From contig JACFMR010000015.1 in assembly GCA_019455245.1 (NCBI GenBank), positions 42,568 through 99,571 of the forward strand: a stretch of 57,004 nucleotides of DNA, in the 5' to 3' direction. The DNA comes from Opitutaceae bacterium (lineage in GTDB: Bacteria > Verrucomicrobiota > Verrucomicrobiia > Opitutales > Opitutaceae). Made by a program: the position numbers and the translations under genes. Shown piece after piece: positions 8,326-17,543 of the stretch (positions within the stretch are counted from its first letter, which is position 1; each line of letters begins with the position of its first letter). The notes below the pieces were generated by a model that worked only from the letters and a program-made list of their open reading frames with translations, was not told the DNA's origin and ran no database searches.

Positions 8326-8757
8326 TCAATGCAGATGCAGCACAAAGCGTTCGGTGACCGCCTTGGCGTCGGGCGCGGTTTTGATCATGAGGATCATCTG
8401 CACATGCGCTCCGGGGGGCAGCGCCCGGTCGGAGAGGAGGACATGCTCCCGGGCGCCCGTGTCCGGGGCAAAGGCAAGCCGGGTCGGAGCGGAGCGTTCG
8501 CCGGCGATGCCGGTGACGCTTTGCCCGTCGAGAGCGACGGCCTTGCTTTCCCGGTCGAGGAAAACGATGCGGGCCCTGCGCTCCTGATCCACGGAGACCT
8601 TGAAGGCGAAGCCGGCCTGAGACGCGATGACCTGGCCGCCGTTGGGGCCGTGTTGCATGCCGGCATCGTGATGGTGTGGTTCATCGGCGGCGGAGGCCGG
8701 CGGGCTGATGAGCAGGGCCAGGAGCAGGCAGGCGGCCGGTTTGAGTTTGGTGTTCAT
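8326..8757 (-). CDS. Exported His-rich protein of the Czc cluster
   Basis: 143 residues with a clear signal peptide (hydrophobic 8-20, cleavage after ASA near residue 23). The mature protein opens with HHHDAGMQHGPNGG, a His/Met motif seen on small periplasmic proteins of heavy-metal clusters, followed by a beta-rich domain without catalytic motifs and a His-containing C-terminus (FVLHLH). It is probably a periplasmic metal-binding accessory of the efflux complex. It lies 29 bases downstream of czcA on the same strand. No precise family name can be given from sequence alone. Confidence 0.75.
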   Translation of the reverse strand: MNTKLKPAACLLLALLISPPASAADEPHHHDAGMQHGPNGGQVIASQAGFAFKVSVDQERRARIVFLDRESKAVALDGQSVTGIAGERSAPTRLAFAPDTGAREHVLLSDRALPPGAHVQMILMIKTAPDAKAVTERFVLHLH

Positions 8758-8786
8758 GATTGTGATCGGGGAAGTGGGTTGAGGGT

Positions 8787-11700
8787 TCAGTGGGTGGCGG
8801 GCGCGTTGTGTGCGAGTGCCTTGGCGGCGGCCTTTTTGCCGAACAGGCGGAACACCGCCGGGGTGACGGCGAAGTCGAGCAGGGTGGACGTGACCAGCCC
8901 GCCCACGATGCAGATGGCGACCGGGCTGATGATTTCCTTGCCGGGCGCGCCCATGGCGATGACGAAGGGGATCAGCGCGATGCCGGCGGAGAGGGCGGTC
9001 ATGGTGACGGGCACGAAGCGCTCGAGCGTGCCGCGTTCAATCATCGCATAGGTGAATCCTTCGCCTTCGTGCTTCATGAGGTGAAGATAGTGGGAGATCA
9101 TCATGATGCCGTTGCGCGCGGCAATGCCGCCGACGGCGATGAAGCCGACGAGGGTGGCGATGTTGATGTTGTCGGCCAGCCACCAGGTGAGCACGAGGCT
9201 GCCCATGAGGGCGAGCGGCAGGTTGAGCAGCACCTGGAGGGCGAGCACGAGGCTCCGGAAATACGACCACAGCAGCAGCACAATGACCGCGAGAACGCCC
9301 GCAAAGAGGAGGGCGATGCGTCCGGCCGCAGCCTGCTCGGCGCGGAAGTCGCCCTCGTAGCTGATGAACACTCCCTCGGGCAGCGGCACGGCGGTGCGGA
9401 CCTTTTCCTCAAGCTGTTTCACCAGCGCGCCGACGTCGCGCGCAGTGGGTTTGATGGAGACAACATATCTGCGCTGGGTGTTCTCGCGATAGACCGCGCT
9501 CGGGCCGGTGGCCTCCCGCACATCGGCGACGAGATGCAGCAGGATGTGATCGCCGGTGACGGTGTGGATGGGGAGGTTGCGGATGGTGTCGGCATCGCCG
9601 CGCCAGCTTTCCGGCAGGCGGATGGCGAGGTCGATGGTGCGCTGGTTTTCGCGGAGCTGTGACACGATCGATCCGCCGAGCAACGTGGAGAGTTCGGCAT
9701 TCAACTCGCCGGGGGAAACGCCGTGGGCGAGGGCGCGCTCGCGGTTGAGCTCAATGCGGAGCTGCGGGATCTGCGCCTGCAGGTCGAGCTTGGCGTCCTC
9801 AAGGCCGGGGATGGTCCGGGCGATTTCCTGCACCCGCGCGCCGATGGCGGTGATGGTCGGGAGGTCGGGCCCGAAAATCTTCACCGCCACCGGCGCGGTG
9901 ACACCGCTGAGCAGGTGGCTGATGCGGTGGGAGAGCGGGCCGGAAATGATGCTGAAGGTGCCGGGCACGGTGCGGATCCGGGCGCGGATGTCCGCCAGCA
10001 CCGCCTTGAGCGGCCGGCCGGCGGCGTCTTTTTTGAAATCAAGGTCGAACTCGACGTTGTTCATCGGCACGACGTGGTCGCTGCGTTCGGCGCGGCCGAT
10101 ACGGCGGCCGATGTGATGCACCTCGGGCACCGCGCGGATCTGGTCCTCGACGGCCCGGGCGATGAGCTGCATTTCCGCGAGCGAGGTTCCCGGCGCGGCG
10201 CCGGTGGTGACGATGGCGGTCTCCTCGTGAAAGGCGGGCAGAAAATCCCGGCCCATCCGCGGGTAGAGCAAAAGGGCGGCGGCCAGCAGCAGGGATACCG
10301 CGGCCAGCACGATGATCGGCTGGCGCAGGCTGAAGCGCAGGATGGTGGTCTTGAGCAGCCCCTTGAGAAAACGGACGAGGCGGCCGTCGGTATGGGCGTC
10401 AGGATCGTCCTGCGGTTTGACCTTCAACACCAGCGAGCAGAGGACGGGGATCGCGGTCAGCGAGACCACGAACGACGCGATCATGCTGATGATGGTGGCG
10501 ATGGCGATGGGGGCGAAGAGCCGGCCCTCGATGCCGGTCAGACCGAGCAGCGGAATGAAAACGAGGACAATCAGCACGGTGGCGTAGAAGATCGAGTTGC
10601 GCACCTCGCCGGAGGCAAGCGCGATGACTTCGAGCTTGGGCAGCGGTTGCCGGCGGCGGGCGTTTTCCCTGAGCCGACGGAAGACATTTTCGACATCGAC
10701 GATGGCGTCGTCCACGACCATGCCGATGGCCACGGCGAGGCCGCCGAGGGTCATGCTGTTCACGCTGAGGCCGAACCACCTGAAGGTGAGCAGCGTGACG
10801 GCAAAGCTGAGCGGCATCGCCATCAGCGTGATGAAGCTGGTGCGCAGGCTCAGCAGGAAGAGCAGCAGCACCACCGTGACCATCACCGCGCCCTCGACGA
10901 TCGCCTTCTTCAGGTTGCCCACCGCGCTGTCGATGAAATCGCGCTGGCGGAACAGCACGGTGGCCTCGACGCCTGCGGGCAGCGACGGGGTGAGTTCCGC
11001 GAGGGCGGCCTCGATTTTTTCCGTCAGGCCGATGGTGTCGAAGCCCGGCGATTTCACCACGCTCATGATCACGCCGGGGGCGCCGTTGACGGCGGCGTCG
11101 CCGCGCATCGGTTCGGTGCCCCAGACGACTTTGGCTACATCCGCGACCGCGATGGGGCGGCCCTTGGACATCTTGATGATGGTTTTGGCGATGTCGTCGA
11201 GTTCGATGGTCATGGCGAGGTTGCGGACCATGACTTCCTGCGGGCCGGTTTCGATGAAGCCGCCGGTGGTGTTGGTGGCGGCCTCGCGTACGGCTTCCTC
11301 GAGCTCCTCGATGGTCACGCCGTTGGCCTGCATCCGCCAGGGGTCGGGCTGAACCTGGGCCTGCTTGACGCCGCCGCCCATGTTGAGCACCTCGGCGACG
11401 CCGGGGATGGCTTGGAGGCGCATGCGCACCTGCCAATCGGCCACCGTGCGCACGTCCATCGGCGCGGTTTTCCCGTCGGTGCTTTTCACGCCGATGAGCA
11501 GCACTTCGCCCATCAGCGAAGTGACCGGCGTGAGGTAGGGTTGCACGCCTGCGGGCAGCGACTCACGGGCGACCTGCAGGCGTTCCTGCACGAACTGGCG
11601 GGCCAGGTAGATGTCGGTGCCCCAATCGAACTCGACGGAGGTGAGCGAGAGCGCGATGTCGGAAGTCGAGCGCAGGCGCGTGAGGCCGTTGACGCCCATC

Positions 11701-11918
11701 AACGCGTATTCGATCGGCTGGGTGACCAGCGCCTCGACCTCCTCCGGCGCGAGACCGGGGGCTTCGGTCAGGATGGTGACGGTCGGCTTGGTGAGGTCCG
11801 GCAGCACCTCGACCGGCAGCTCGCGCCCGGTTTTGAAACCGAGCACGAGGATGAGCAACGAGACGAAAAGGATGGTCGCGCGGTGCCGGAGCGACCAGCG
11901 GATGAGATGGTTCAGCAT
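8787..11918 (-). CDS. czcA: CzcA-type RND heavy-metal efflux permease
   Basis: 1,043 residues, the normal length for heavy-metal-efflux RND pumps. Twelve transmembrane helices are arranged as one N-terminal helix, a large periplasmic loop, a block of helices, a second loop and a final block. TM4 contains GMVVDDAIVDVEN, the acidic proton-relay segment of this family. The opening LNHLIRWSLRHRATI and the PVEVLPDLTKPTVT segment are typical. It takes divalent cations from periplasm or inner membrane and drives them outward with proton influx, together with the adjacent adaptor and TolC-like channel. The start codon is only 4 bases after the stop of the adaptor gene. The subtype (Zn/Co/Cd or other) is inferred from the neighbouring Zn-class ATPase. 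Confidence 0.95.
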   Translation of the reverse strand: MLNHLIRWSLRHRATILFVSLLILVLGFKTGRELPVEVLPDLTKPTVTILTEAPGLAPEEVEALVTQPIEYALMGVNGLTRLRSTSDIALSLTSVEFDWGTDIYLARQFVQERLQVARESLPAGVQPYLTPVTSLMGEVLLIGVKSTDGKTAPMDVRTVADWQVRMRLQAIPGVAEVLNMGGGVKQAQVQPDPWRMQANGVTIEELEEAVREAATNTTGGFIETGPQEVMVRNLAMTIELDDIAKTIIKMSKGRPIAVADVAKVVWGTEPMRGDAAVNGAPGVIMSVVKSPGFDTIGLTEKIEAALAELTPSLPAGVEATVLFRQRDFIDSAVGNLKKAIVEGAVMVTVVLLLFLLSLRTSFITLMAMPLSFAVTLLTFRWFGLSVNSMTLGGLAVAIGMVVDDAIVDVENVFRRLRENARRRQPLPKLEVIALASGEVRNSIFYATVLIVLVFIPLLGLTGIEGRLFAPIAIATIISMIASFVVSLTAIPVLCSLVLKVKPQDDPDAHTDGRLVRFLKGLLKTTILRFSLRQPIIVLAAVSLLLAAALLLYPRMGRDFLPAFHEETAIVTTGAAPGTSLAEMQLIARAVEDQIRAVPEVHHIGRRIGRAERSDHVVPMNNVEFDLDFKKDAAGRPLKAVLADIRARIRTVPGTFSIISGPLSHRISHLLSGVTAPVAVKIFGPDLPTITAIGARVQEIARTIPGLEDAKLDLQAQIPQLRIELNRERALAHGVSPGELNAELSTLLGGSIVSQLRENQRTIDLAIRLPESWRGDADTIRNLPIHTVTGDHILLHLVADVREATGPSAVYRENTQRRYVVSIKPTARDVGALVKQLEEKVRTAVPLPEGVFISYEGDFRAEQAAAGRIALLFAGVLAVIVLLLWSYFRSLVLALQVLLNLPLALMGSLVLTWWLADNINIATLVGFIAVGGIAARNGIMMISHYLHLMKHEGEGFTYAMIERGTLERFVPVTMTALSAGIALIPFVIAMGAPGKEIISPVAICIVGGLVTSTLLDFAVTPAVFRLFGKKAAAKALAHNAPATH

Positions 11919-11922
11919 GGTC

Positions 11923-13110
11923 TCAGGAAAGTTCGGCGGTTTCGTCGGCGCGTGGGCGGCGGCGCAGCGAGGTGATCACCAACAGCACGGCGAGGATGCC
12001 GGTGGCGGCCATGAAGAAGAACTCGCGCAGGCCGACGTCGTGGTGGTGATGATCATGATCACCGTCCGCCGTCCCGGCGGCGGCCTTTTGGTCGGCGGTC
12101 ATTTCCGAGCCGTCCTCGTTGTGCTCGTGGCCGTGGGCGGAATCGAGCGCTTCCTTTAGCGAGGGGCCGCCCCCGGCGCCGGCGAAGCCGAGCGAGTAGG
12201 AACCGCGGGTGACGACTTCGTCGCCGGGGAAGAGGCCGTCGACGATCTCGACGCTTTCGTCGTTCGACAGGCCGGTCCGCACGCTCACCCGGTCGAAGGC
12301 ATGGGGGATGGACATGTGCCGCACATAGACGTGGCGGTTCGACGGCCCGCCCTGGACCGCCGCCCGCGGAACGCTCATCACGTTGTCGCGGATTTCCAGA
12401 ATCACGGTGCATTCCCCGCTCATGTTGATGCGCAGGAGGTTGGCGGGATTGTCGACGGTGAAGACGACGCCGACGGTGTTGAGGTCCGCATCCGCGTCGT
12501 CGTCGCCGCGAATGGTGATGTCCTGGTCGAGCGCATGGGCGGCATCCGCCGGTGACCGGCGGAGCAGCGCGCCGGTGAATTCCTGCTCGGGATGGACCGG
12601 GAACCGGATCCGCGCGCGGGTGCCCGGCGTGAGTTTGCCGGCGACCGCCTGCGGCATGGTGGCAACGAAATGCAGCGTGCGCAGGTCGGCGATTTCCGCG
12701 AGACTGTTGGCCGGTTCGACCGGCGCCCCGAGTTTGGTGTTCACGGCAATGACAGTGCCGTCGGCCGGCGCGGTGAGCCAGATCATGGGCGGCGGGTTGC
12801 CGGGCTGGCGGCTTTCAATCAGGACGAGTTTCTCCCCCTTGGTGACGAAGGCGCCGAGCCGGAGCCGGTTCTCCAGCACCCGGCCGGAGATGCGGCTGCT
12901 GAGCACCGAGCGGTTTTCCGGGATGGCTTCCGTGCGACCGAGGGCGAAGGCGGTGTGTTCGAAGTCCGCGGCTTCAACCGTGACGGTTTGGAGGCCCAGG
13001 TTTTTGACTCCCTGTTCCGTGAGCAGCACGGTGCCGTCCGATGCGGAGGCATGGACATGGGCGATGAGTAACAACGGGAATCCGATGCAGGCGAAAAATT
13101 TGGTTTTCAT
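11923..13110 (-). CDS. czcB: CzcB-type periplasmic adaptor (membrane fusion protein)
   Basis: 395 residues. An N-terminal signal peptide (1-23) precedes a membrane-fusion-protein core: SRISGRVLENRLRLGAFVTK for the barrel-sandwich half, a partner half near APADGTVIAVNTKLGAPV, then a beta-barrel domain. Unusually, the C-terminus has a His/Asp-rich segment (HGHEHNEDG, then DHDHHHHD) followed by a C-terminal hydrophobic helix (about 362-383) and a basic tail. The adaptor therefore seems anchored at its C-terminal end, with a histidine cluster next to the membrane, probably to hand metal ions to the pump. It overlaps functionally with and directly precedes czcA. Confidence 0.92.
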   Translation of the reverse strand: MKTKFFACIGFPLLLIAHVHASASDGTVLLTEQGVKNLGLQTVTVEAADFEHTAFALGRTEAIPENRSVLSSRISGRVLENRLRLGAFVTKGEKLVLIESRQPGNPPPMIWLTAPADGTVIAVNTKLGAPVEPANSLAEIADLRTLHFVATMPQAVAGKLTPGTRARIRFPVHPEQEFTGALLRRSPADAAHALDQDITIRGDDDADADLNTVGVVFTVDNPANLLRINMSGECTVILEIRDNVMSVPRAAVQGGPSNRHVYVRHMSIPHAFDRVSVRTGLSNDESVEIVDGLFPGDEVVTRGSYSLGFAGAGGGPSLKEALDSAHGHEHNEDGSEMTADQKAAAGTADGDHDHHHHDVGLREFFFMAATGILAVLLVITSLRRRPRADETAELS

Positions 13111-13127
13111 ATGGGGGAGGTCGGGAA

Positions 13128-14423
13128 TCAGGATGGGTCGATGAGCGCGGTCACCGTGCCGAAGGTCGGGTCGGTGAGGGCGGCGAGGCGGGCGAAGGCG
13201 AGGACCCCGGCCGTTTCGGCATCGAGGATTTCGCGGCGGAGGGCGGCGAGGGCGCGTTGGGCGTCGAGCACGTCGATCAACGGCAGCTGGCCCTGTGCAT
13301 AGGCGTGTTGCACCGCGGCGCGGGCGTCCTCCAAGGCGGGCAGCGCCTGCGCGCGCAGATGGGTGGCCGTGCGTTGTGCGATCGTCAGGTCCTGCCAGGC
13401 GGCGGAGAACTCCGCACGCAGCCCGAGCTCGGTGGCGCGTTCGTCCAGTTCGGCGCCGGCGAGCAACGCGCGGGCAGCGCGGATGCTGCCCTGGTTGCGA
13501 TGGCGCACCGGCAGCGGCACGGACAAACCGGCAACGATCGCGGCGTCGCTGCCCTCGCGCAGGAAGCGCAGGCCGCCGCCCAGGGTGACATCGGGCACGG
13601 CCTCCGCTTGGGCCAACTCCAACCCTGCGCGTTGGCTGGCAATGGCGTCCTGCTGCAGGGCGAGACGCGGATGGTCGTTCAGATTGGCCAGCAGGGCCTC
13701 ACGGTCGGGCAAGACGGCCGGCAACCGCAGGCGGCCGGGCAAAGCCGCCACCTCTGCCGCGGTTCCGCCCCACCGGGCCGCGAGTCGGGCGCGGGCGGAT
13801 TGGAGGGCGGCTTCGGCGCGGGCAAATTCCACTTCGGCGGTGGCGAGTCCGGCCCGGGCGCGCGCGACCTCGGCGGCCGACGCGATGCCGGCCTGCACGC
13901 GCTCCTCGGCCGCGCCCAGCGTTTCAAGGGCGAGGCGGCGCGGCTCGGCGGCGAGCACCAGCCGCTGTTGCGCGGCGAGGGTTTCGAGATAGGCCGCGGC
14001 GGTTGCGGCGAGCACTTCGTTGCGCCGGACCGCGAGCGCCTGGTCCGCCGCCTTGCGATCGCTCGCCGCCAGAGCCATGCGTTTGTCACGCTTGCCGCCG
14101 CGTTCGATTGTCTGGCTGGCCTGCACGGTGGCCTCCAGTCCGCGCGTGCCGCGCACCGCGCCGGTGCCGGCGAAGTTTTCGAGCGAAAGGTCGAGGGTCG
14201 GGTTGGGCCGCAGACCGGCCTGATCGACGAGCGCCGCGGCGGCGCGGGCCTGCTGATCTTGGGCCAGCAACGCGGGCTGGCGCACAGCCGCCAAATCCAG
14301 CGCGCCGCGCAGGGTGAGCGTCGTGCCGGAATCGGCCGCGTGCAACCGGATGCCGCCTGCGACCAAGACGAGGATCGCAAACAGCATCATGTTGGTGGGA
14401 TGAAGGGGAAATTTTTGCAGCAT
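13128..14423 (-). CDS. czcC: CzcC/TolC-family outer-membrane efflux channel
   Basis: 431 residues with a signal peptide (hydrophobic stretch about 12-29). Two outer-membrane-efflux-protein repeats follow; they are Ala/Arg/Leu-rich with long helices and typical heptad-like spacing. It forms the trimeric exit duct for the RND pump encoded downstream. The gene ends 18 bases before the adaptor start. The start at 14423 was selected because the sequence upstream is Arg/Pro-rich and not signal-like; an internal ATG pair 11 codons later is also possible. Confidence 0.88.
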   Translation of the reverse strand: MLQKFPLHPTNMMLFAILVLVAGGIRLHAADSGTTLTLRGALDLAAVRQPALLAQDQQARAAAALVDQAGLRPNPTLDLSLENFAGTGAVRGTRGLEATVQASQTIERGGKRDKRMALAASDRKAADQALAVRRNEVLAATAAAYLETLAAQQRLVLAAEPRRLALETLGAAEERVQAGIASAAEVARARAGLATAEVEFARAEAALQSARARLAARWGGTAAEVAALPGRLRLPAVLPDREALLANLNDHPRLALQQDAIASQRAGLELAQAEAVPDVTLGGGLRFLREGSDAAIVAGLSVPLPVRHRNQGSIRAARALLAGAELDERATELGLRAEFSAAWQDLTIAQRTATHLRAQALPALEDARAAVQHAYAQGQLPLIDVLDAQRALAALRREILDAETAGVLAFARLAALTDPTFGTVTALIDPS

Positions 14424-14532
14424 GGGAGGGACGGAAGGGAAAAACAGGTGGGTGCAATTTGCCCGGGGCGGACGCGCGCGGGCGTCGTCGGGGCACAATC
14501 AGCCGGGGAAAAACCGTCCGCGCAGGGACGGC

Positions 14533-15003
14533 TTAAGCGGTGAAATCGGGCGCACGCGCGGGCAGGGCGGTGCGCGTGTGAAAACGCCAGGTGGACGCCA
14601 GCCCGGGCGGAGCATCGGTGCGCTCCGGCGAGACCAAGGGCGTCAAAATGGTTTCCGGTGTGATGTCATGCAGACAGCACAGGCAGGTAAGCACGGCGGG
14701 CGCGGCGATCGTAATCGCGGCGAAGGTGGATTTGTAGGCCGCGTCTTCCACCAGGGCGCAAACGTCGGCGGCGCAGGGATCATCCTGATGCCCGCCACTG
14801 CAATCCTGCCCGGTGTGACACTCGTTGTGCCCGGCCAGCAAGCCGGCCGCCTCGAGGTCGCAATGCTGGGTCGCCGGCAGCCAAAGGGCCAGCAACAGCA
14901 GGGCGACAAAGGGACGGACGCGGGCGATCACAGGCGCCAAGCACGCGACGCGAGCGGGATTTGTCAAGTGGGCAAGGATAGTCCGTTCGACCCAAACGGC
15001 CAT
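14533..15003 (-). CDS. Exported Cys/His-rich protein heading the czc run
   Basis: 156 residues from the ATG at 15003. A hydrophobic segment (about 27-42) probably acts as signal or anchor. The following part is rich in metal ligands: HCDLEAAG, HNECHTGQDCSGGHQDD, CAADVC, and later CLCCLHD. The gene stands directly upstream of czcC on the same strand and starts 3 bases from the stop of the alkaline phosphatase gene. Similar small Cys-rich exported proteins accompany Czc systems, which suggests a periplasmic metal-binding or sensing job. I cannot assign a named family. The start is uncertain because the upstream open frame is long but looks like a shadow of the phosphatase gene. Confidence 0.6.
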   Translation of the reverse strand: MAVWVERTILAHLTNPARVACLAPVIARVRPFVALLLLALWLPATQHCDLEAAGLLAGHNECHTGQDCSGGHQDDPCAADVCALVEDAAYKSTFAAITIAAPAVLTCLCCLHDITPETILTPLVSPERTDAPPGLASTWRFHTRTALPARAPDFTA

Positions 15004-15005
15004 GG

Positions 15006-16448
15006 TCAGACCGCGACCCCGACGCCGAGCGCACGGGTCATCACGCCGAACAGATCGTTGTTCTGCATCAACCCGCCCACGGCCTCGCTGCCGGGACCGA
15101 ACGCGGCCAGTTCGACGAGATCGGTGGTGTGCGCGGTGCCGGCCCAGCCGACGGAGGTGTAGTTGGCGAGGATCTGGCCGAGCGTGATCTGGGCGGAATT
15201 GCGCACGCGGTAGGCGGCATGCGGTTCGCTGCGCAGGGCGCGGCGGAGCAGGTCGCATTCGTCGGCGGTGAGGGCGATGGTCGTGGCGGCGTGCACGCGG
15301 TCGCGAATCTGCGGGACCGTGCTGTCGGTGTTGAGTCCGGCCATGACCCAGGTGTTGGTCTGGCGGAGGTCGGCAAGGCGGTCGAAGCAGGCGGCGGTGT
15401 CGCCGTAGCTTTCGCCGAGGGTGTTGAAGTTTCCGCCGGTGCCGTTGAGACCGGGGTTGGAATTGCCGTGGTCGGTGGTGACGATCACCAGCGTGTCGTC
15501 GCGCCCGGCGGCAAACTCCAGGGCGGCGCCGACGGCCTCGTCAAACGCGAGCTGTTCGTGGAGCAGCCCGCCGATGTCGTTGGCGTGGGCGGCGTGGTCC
15601 ACGCGGGCGCCCTCGATCTGCACGGCGAACCCAGTGGGATGGGTCGAAAGCGCGCGGAGCGCGGCGCGTGTCATGGTGGCGAGATCGGGCACGCGATCGC
15701 GCAAGGCGGCATCGGCGCGCCGGTCGAGTTCATAGGGAATATAACCGTCGGCGAAAAGTCCGAGCCAGGGCCGGTCGGCCGGAGCGGCTTCGAGGGCGGC
15801 CTGATCTGTCATCACTTGATAACCGGCGCGGGTGTAGTCGGCGAGGAGGTCGGCGCCGTCGGCGCGCAGGGCGGGATCGAAGAACTTGCGGCCGCCGCCG
15901 AGCAGGACGTTGATGCCGAGGTCGAGGTATTGACGGGCGATGAGCGGCTCCTCGGTGCGGGACTTCACCTGCGCGGCGAAACCGGCGGGCGTGGCGTGCG
16001 TGATCGTGGCGGTGGTGACGAGGCCGGTGGCCCGGCCGGACTCGCGCACGTGGTGAAAGAGCGGGGTCAAGGGGCGGCCGTCGGCGGCGTGGTTGATCGC
16101 GCCGTTGCGCACCTTATGACCGCAACCCCAGGCCGAGGAGGCCGCGGCGGAATCGGTGACGAGCGAGCTGGCGGAGGAGGTGTCCATGAGGGCGCGGCGC
16201 ACGCCGGGTTGGGCGTAGAGTCCGAGCCAGTGGCTGCCGCGGCCATGCCACCGTTGCAGGTGGCGCTCGGCCAGGGTCAGCGTGCCGAGGCTCATGCCGT
16301 CGCTGACGAGGAAGATGAGATTGCGCGCCTGGCCGGGGTCGGAGGCGCCATGGGCCGGCCGCGGGGTGGCGGGTGCGCCGCGCAGCCGGGTGGAGAGCAA
16401 CAAGGAGCCGGCCAAGCCGGTGCGGAGAAAGTCGCGGCGGTTGAGCAT
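15006..16448 (-). CDS. Alkaline phosphatase (PhoA family), Tat-exported
   Basis: 480 residues. The N-terminus MLNRRDFLRTGLAG is a twin-arginine signal, so a folded, metal-loaded enzyme is exported. The first metal site is at LVSDGMS (D50), the nucleophilic serine at VTDSAAA (S100), and later metal ligands are visible in GARVDHAAHANDIGG and VTTDHGNSNPG. The enzyme hydrolyses phosphomonoesters in the periplasm and needs two zinc ions and magnesium in known members. It is on the same strand and 3 bases upstream of the czc run, so read-through into the efflux genes is possible. No Pho box was recognised upstream. Confidence 0.93.
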   Translation of the reverse strand: MLNRRDFLRTGLAGSLLLSTRLRGAPATPRPAHGASDPGQARNLIFLVSDGMSLGTLTLAERHLQRWHGRGSHWLGLYAQPGVRRALMDTSSASSLVTDSAAASSAWGCGHKVRNGAINHAADGRPLTPLFHHVRESGRATGLVTTATITHATPAGFAAQVKSRTEEPLIARQYLDLGINVLLGGGRKFFDPALRADGADLLADYTRAGYQVMTDQAALEAAPADRPWLGLFADGYIPYELDRRADAALRDRVPDLATMTRAALRALSTHPTGFAVQIEGARVDHAAHANDIGGLLHEQLAFDEAVGAALEFAAGRDDTLVIVTTDHGNSNPGLNGTGGNFNTLGESYGDTAACFDRLADLRQTNTWVMAGLNTDSTVPQIRDRVHAATTIALTADECDLLRRALRSEPHAAYRVRNSAQITLGQILANYTSVGWAGTAHTTDLVELAAFGPGSEAVGGLMQNNDLFGVMTRALGVGVAV

Positions 16449-16588
16449 GGGCGGAAGGTTTAGGCCTGCGGCGGCCGGGTGACGAGCACGATGATGGGGC
16501 CGCGGCGCGTAAACGGGGCCGGCGAATCAAGCTTGCCGCCCGGGAAATCCAATTGCCGGGCGGGCCCACCCGCGGTGGACTGGAGGGC

Positions 16589-17251
16589 ATGTCGGAATCT
16601 TATCCAACGATGGACCTGCCGCTGGTGCGGGAATTTTTTCCGGAACTGCCGGAGGCAACCGTGGCGCGGCTGGGCCGGCTGGGGGCCGGGGTGCGCGCGT
16701 GGAACGAGCGGCTGAACCTCATTTCCCGCAAGGACGCCGAGAACCTCGAGGAGCGGCACCTGCTGCATTCGCTGACGATGACGAAGGTGCTGCGGCCGGC
16801 GGCGGGCGCGACGTTCGCGGACATCGGTACGGGCGGCGGTTTCCCCGGGCTGGTGCTGGCGGTGGTGTATCCGGAGTGCCAATTCACGCTGATCGACTCG
16901 GTGGCGAAAAAAATCGGCGCGGTGACGGCGCTGGCGGACGCGCTCGGGCTGCGCAATGTGCGCGGCCTGCCCGTGCGCGTGGAGACGGTGCGGGAAAAGT
17001 TCGATTACGTGACGGGCCGGGCGGTGACGGCGCTGCCGGCGTTTCTCGGCTGGGCGCGGCCGTTGTTGCGGCCGGGCCGGAAGGGCGCACCGGCCAACGG
17101 CGTGCTGTATTTCAAGGGCACGCTCTGGCGCGAGGAGCTGGCCGGCGGCGCGGTGCAGCCGACAGCGGTGTGGCCGCTGGATGCGTGGGTGCCGCGGGAG
17201 TTTTTTGCGGAAAAATTCCTGCTGCATTTCGCCGCGCCGATCGGGGAATAG
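16589..17251 (+). CDS. rsmG: 16S rRNA (guanine-N7)-methyltransferase RsmG
   Basis: 220 residues. RsmG/GidB hallmarks are present: WNERLNLIS near residue 40, the SAM-binding loop FADIGTGGGFPGL at about 80-92, and TLIDSVAKK. It methylates G527 (E. coli numbering) of 16S rRNA in the decoding region. The start is fixed by a good ribosome-binding site, ggaggg, two bases upstream of the ATG at 16589. It is transcribed divergently from the alkaline phosphatase gene and stands alone, without the mnmG or parAB neighbours often seen. Confidence 0.93.
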   Translation: MSESYPTMDLPLVREFFPELPEATVARLGRLGAGVRAWNERLNLISRKDAENLEERHLLHSLTMTKVLRPAAGATFADIGTGGGFPGLVLAVVYPECQFTLIDSVAKKIGAVTALADALGLRNVRGLPVRVETVREKFDYVTGRAVTALPAFLGWARPLLRPGRKGAPANGVLYFKGTLWREELAGGAVQPTAVWPLDAWVPREFFAEKFLLHFAAPIGE

Positions 17252-17307
17252 GTCGGCATATCATTGTCGCAGCTGCGCTTATTGAGGCGCGCGCAATAGT
17301 CTGGCCG

Positions 17308-17500
17308 GTAGGGACGGACCGCCGGGCCGTCCGTTCACGAATCACACGCTGGGCATGCGCGGCGGGCCCAGCGGTCCCGCCCTACCTCAAAACCGTCACC
17401 CGTTATACGGAGCCTCCATAAGCCGCAGGCGCAAGCGTGGGCCGGTCATAATGGAGGGCGGACCTCCGCGTCCGCCGCGGCCCGCACGGAGGCGGGTCCA
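17308..17500. repeat. Cluster of palindromic repeats between rsmG and the DUF5916 gene
   Basis: The 292-base gap holds at least two related palindrome pairs in inverted orientation. Units at 17308-17333 and 17361-17385 begin with GTAGGG and contain GGACGG/CCGTCC and GGCGGG/CCCGCC stems. A second pair lies near 17452-17500. Bases 17419-17440 (aagccgcaggcgcaagcgtg) recur with one change at 34915-34935. The arrangement lies between convergent genes, so it may also help end transcription, though no U-run is present. Confidence 0.75.
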
Positions 17501-17543
17501 TATGCGCGTTGAGGGCAACGCGCACCACCTGCTTGGCAAAGGA

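Noticed and set aside
9723..11975. 750-codon plus-strand frame opposite czcA
   Set aside because: Low-complexity Asp/Gly/His-rich translation without motif; czcA on the other strand is unmistakable.
17308..17500. Repeats considered as a CRISPR array
   Set aside because: Units are palindromic, inverted in pairs and differ in sequence; there are no regular direct repeats with unique spacers and no cas gene.
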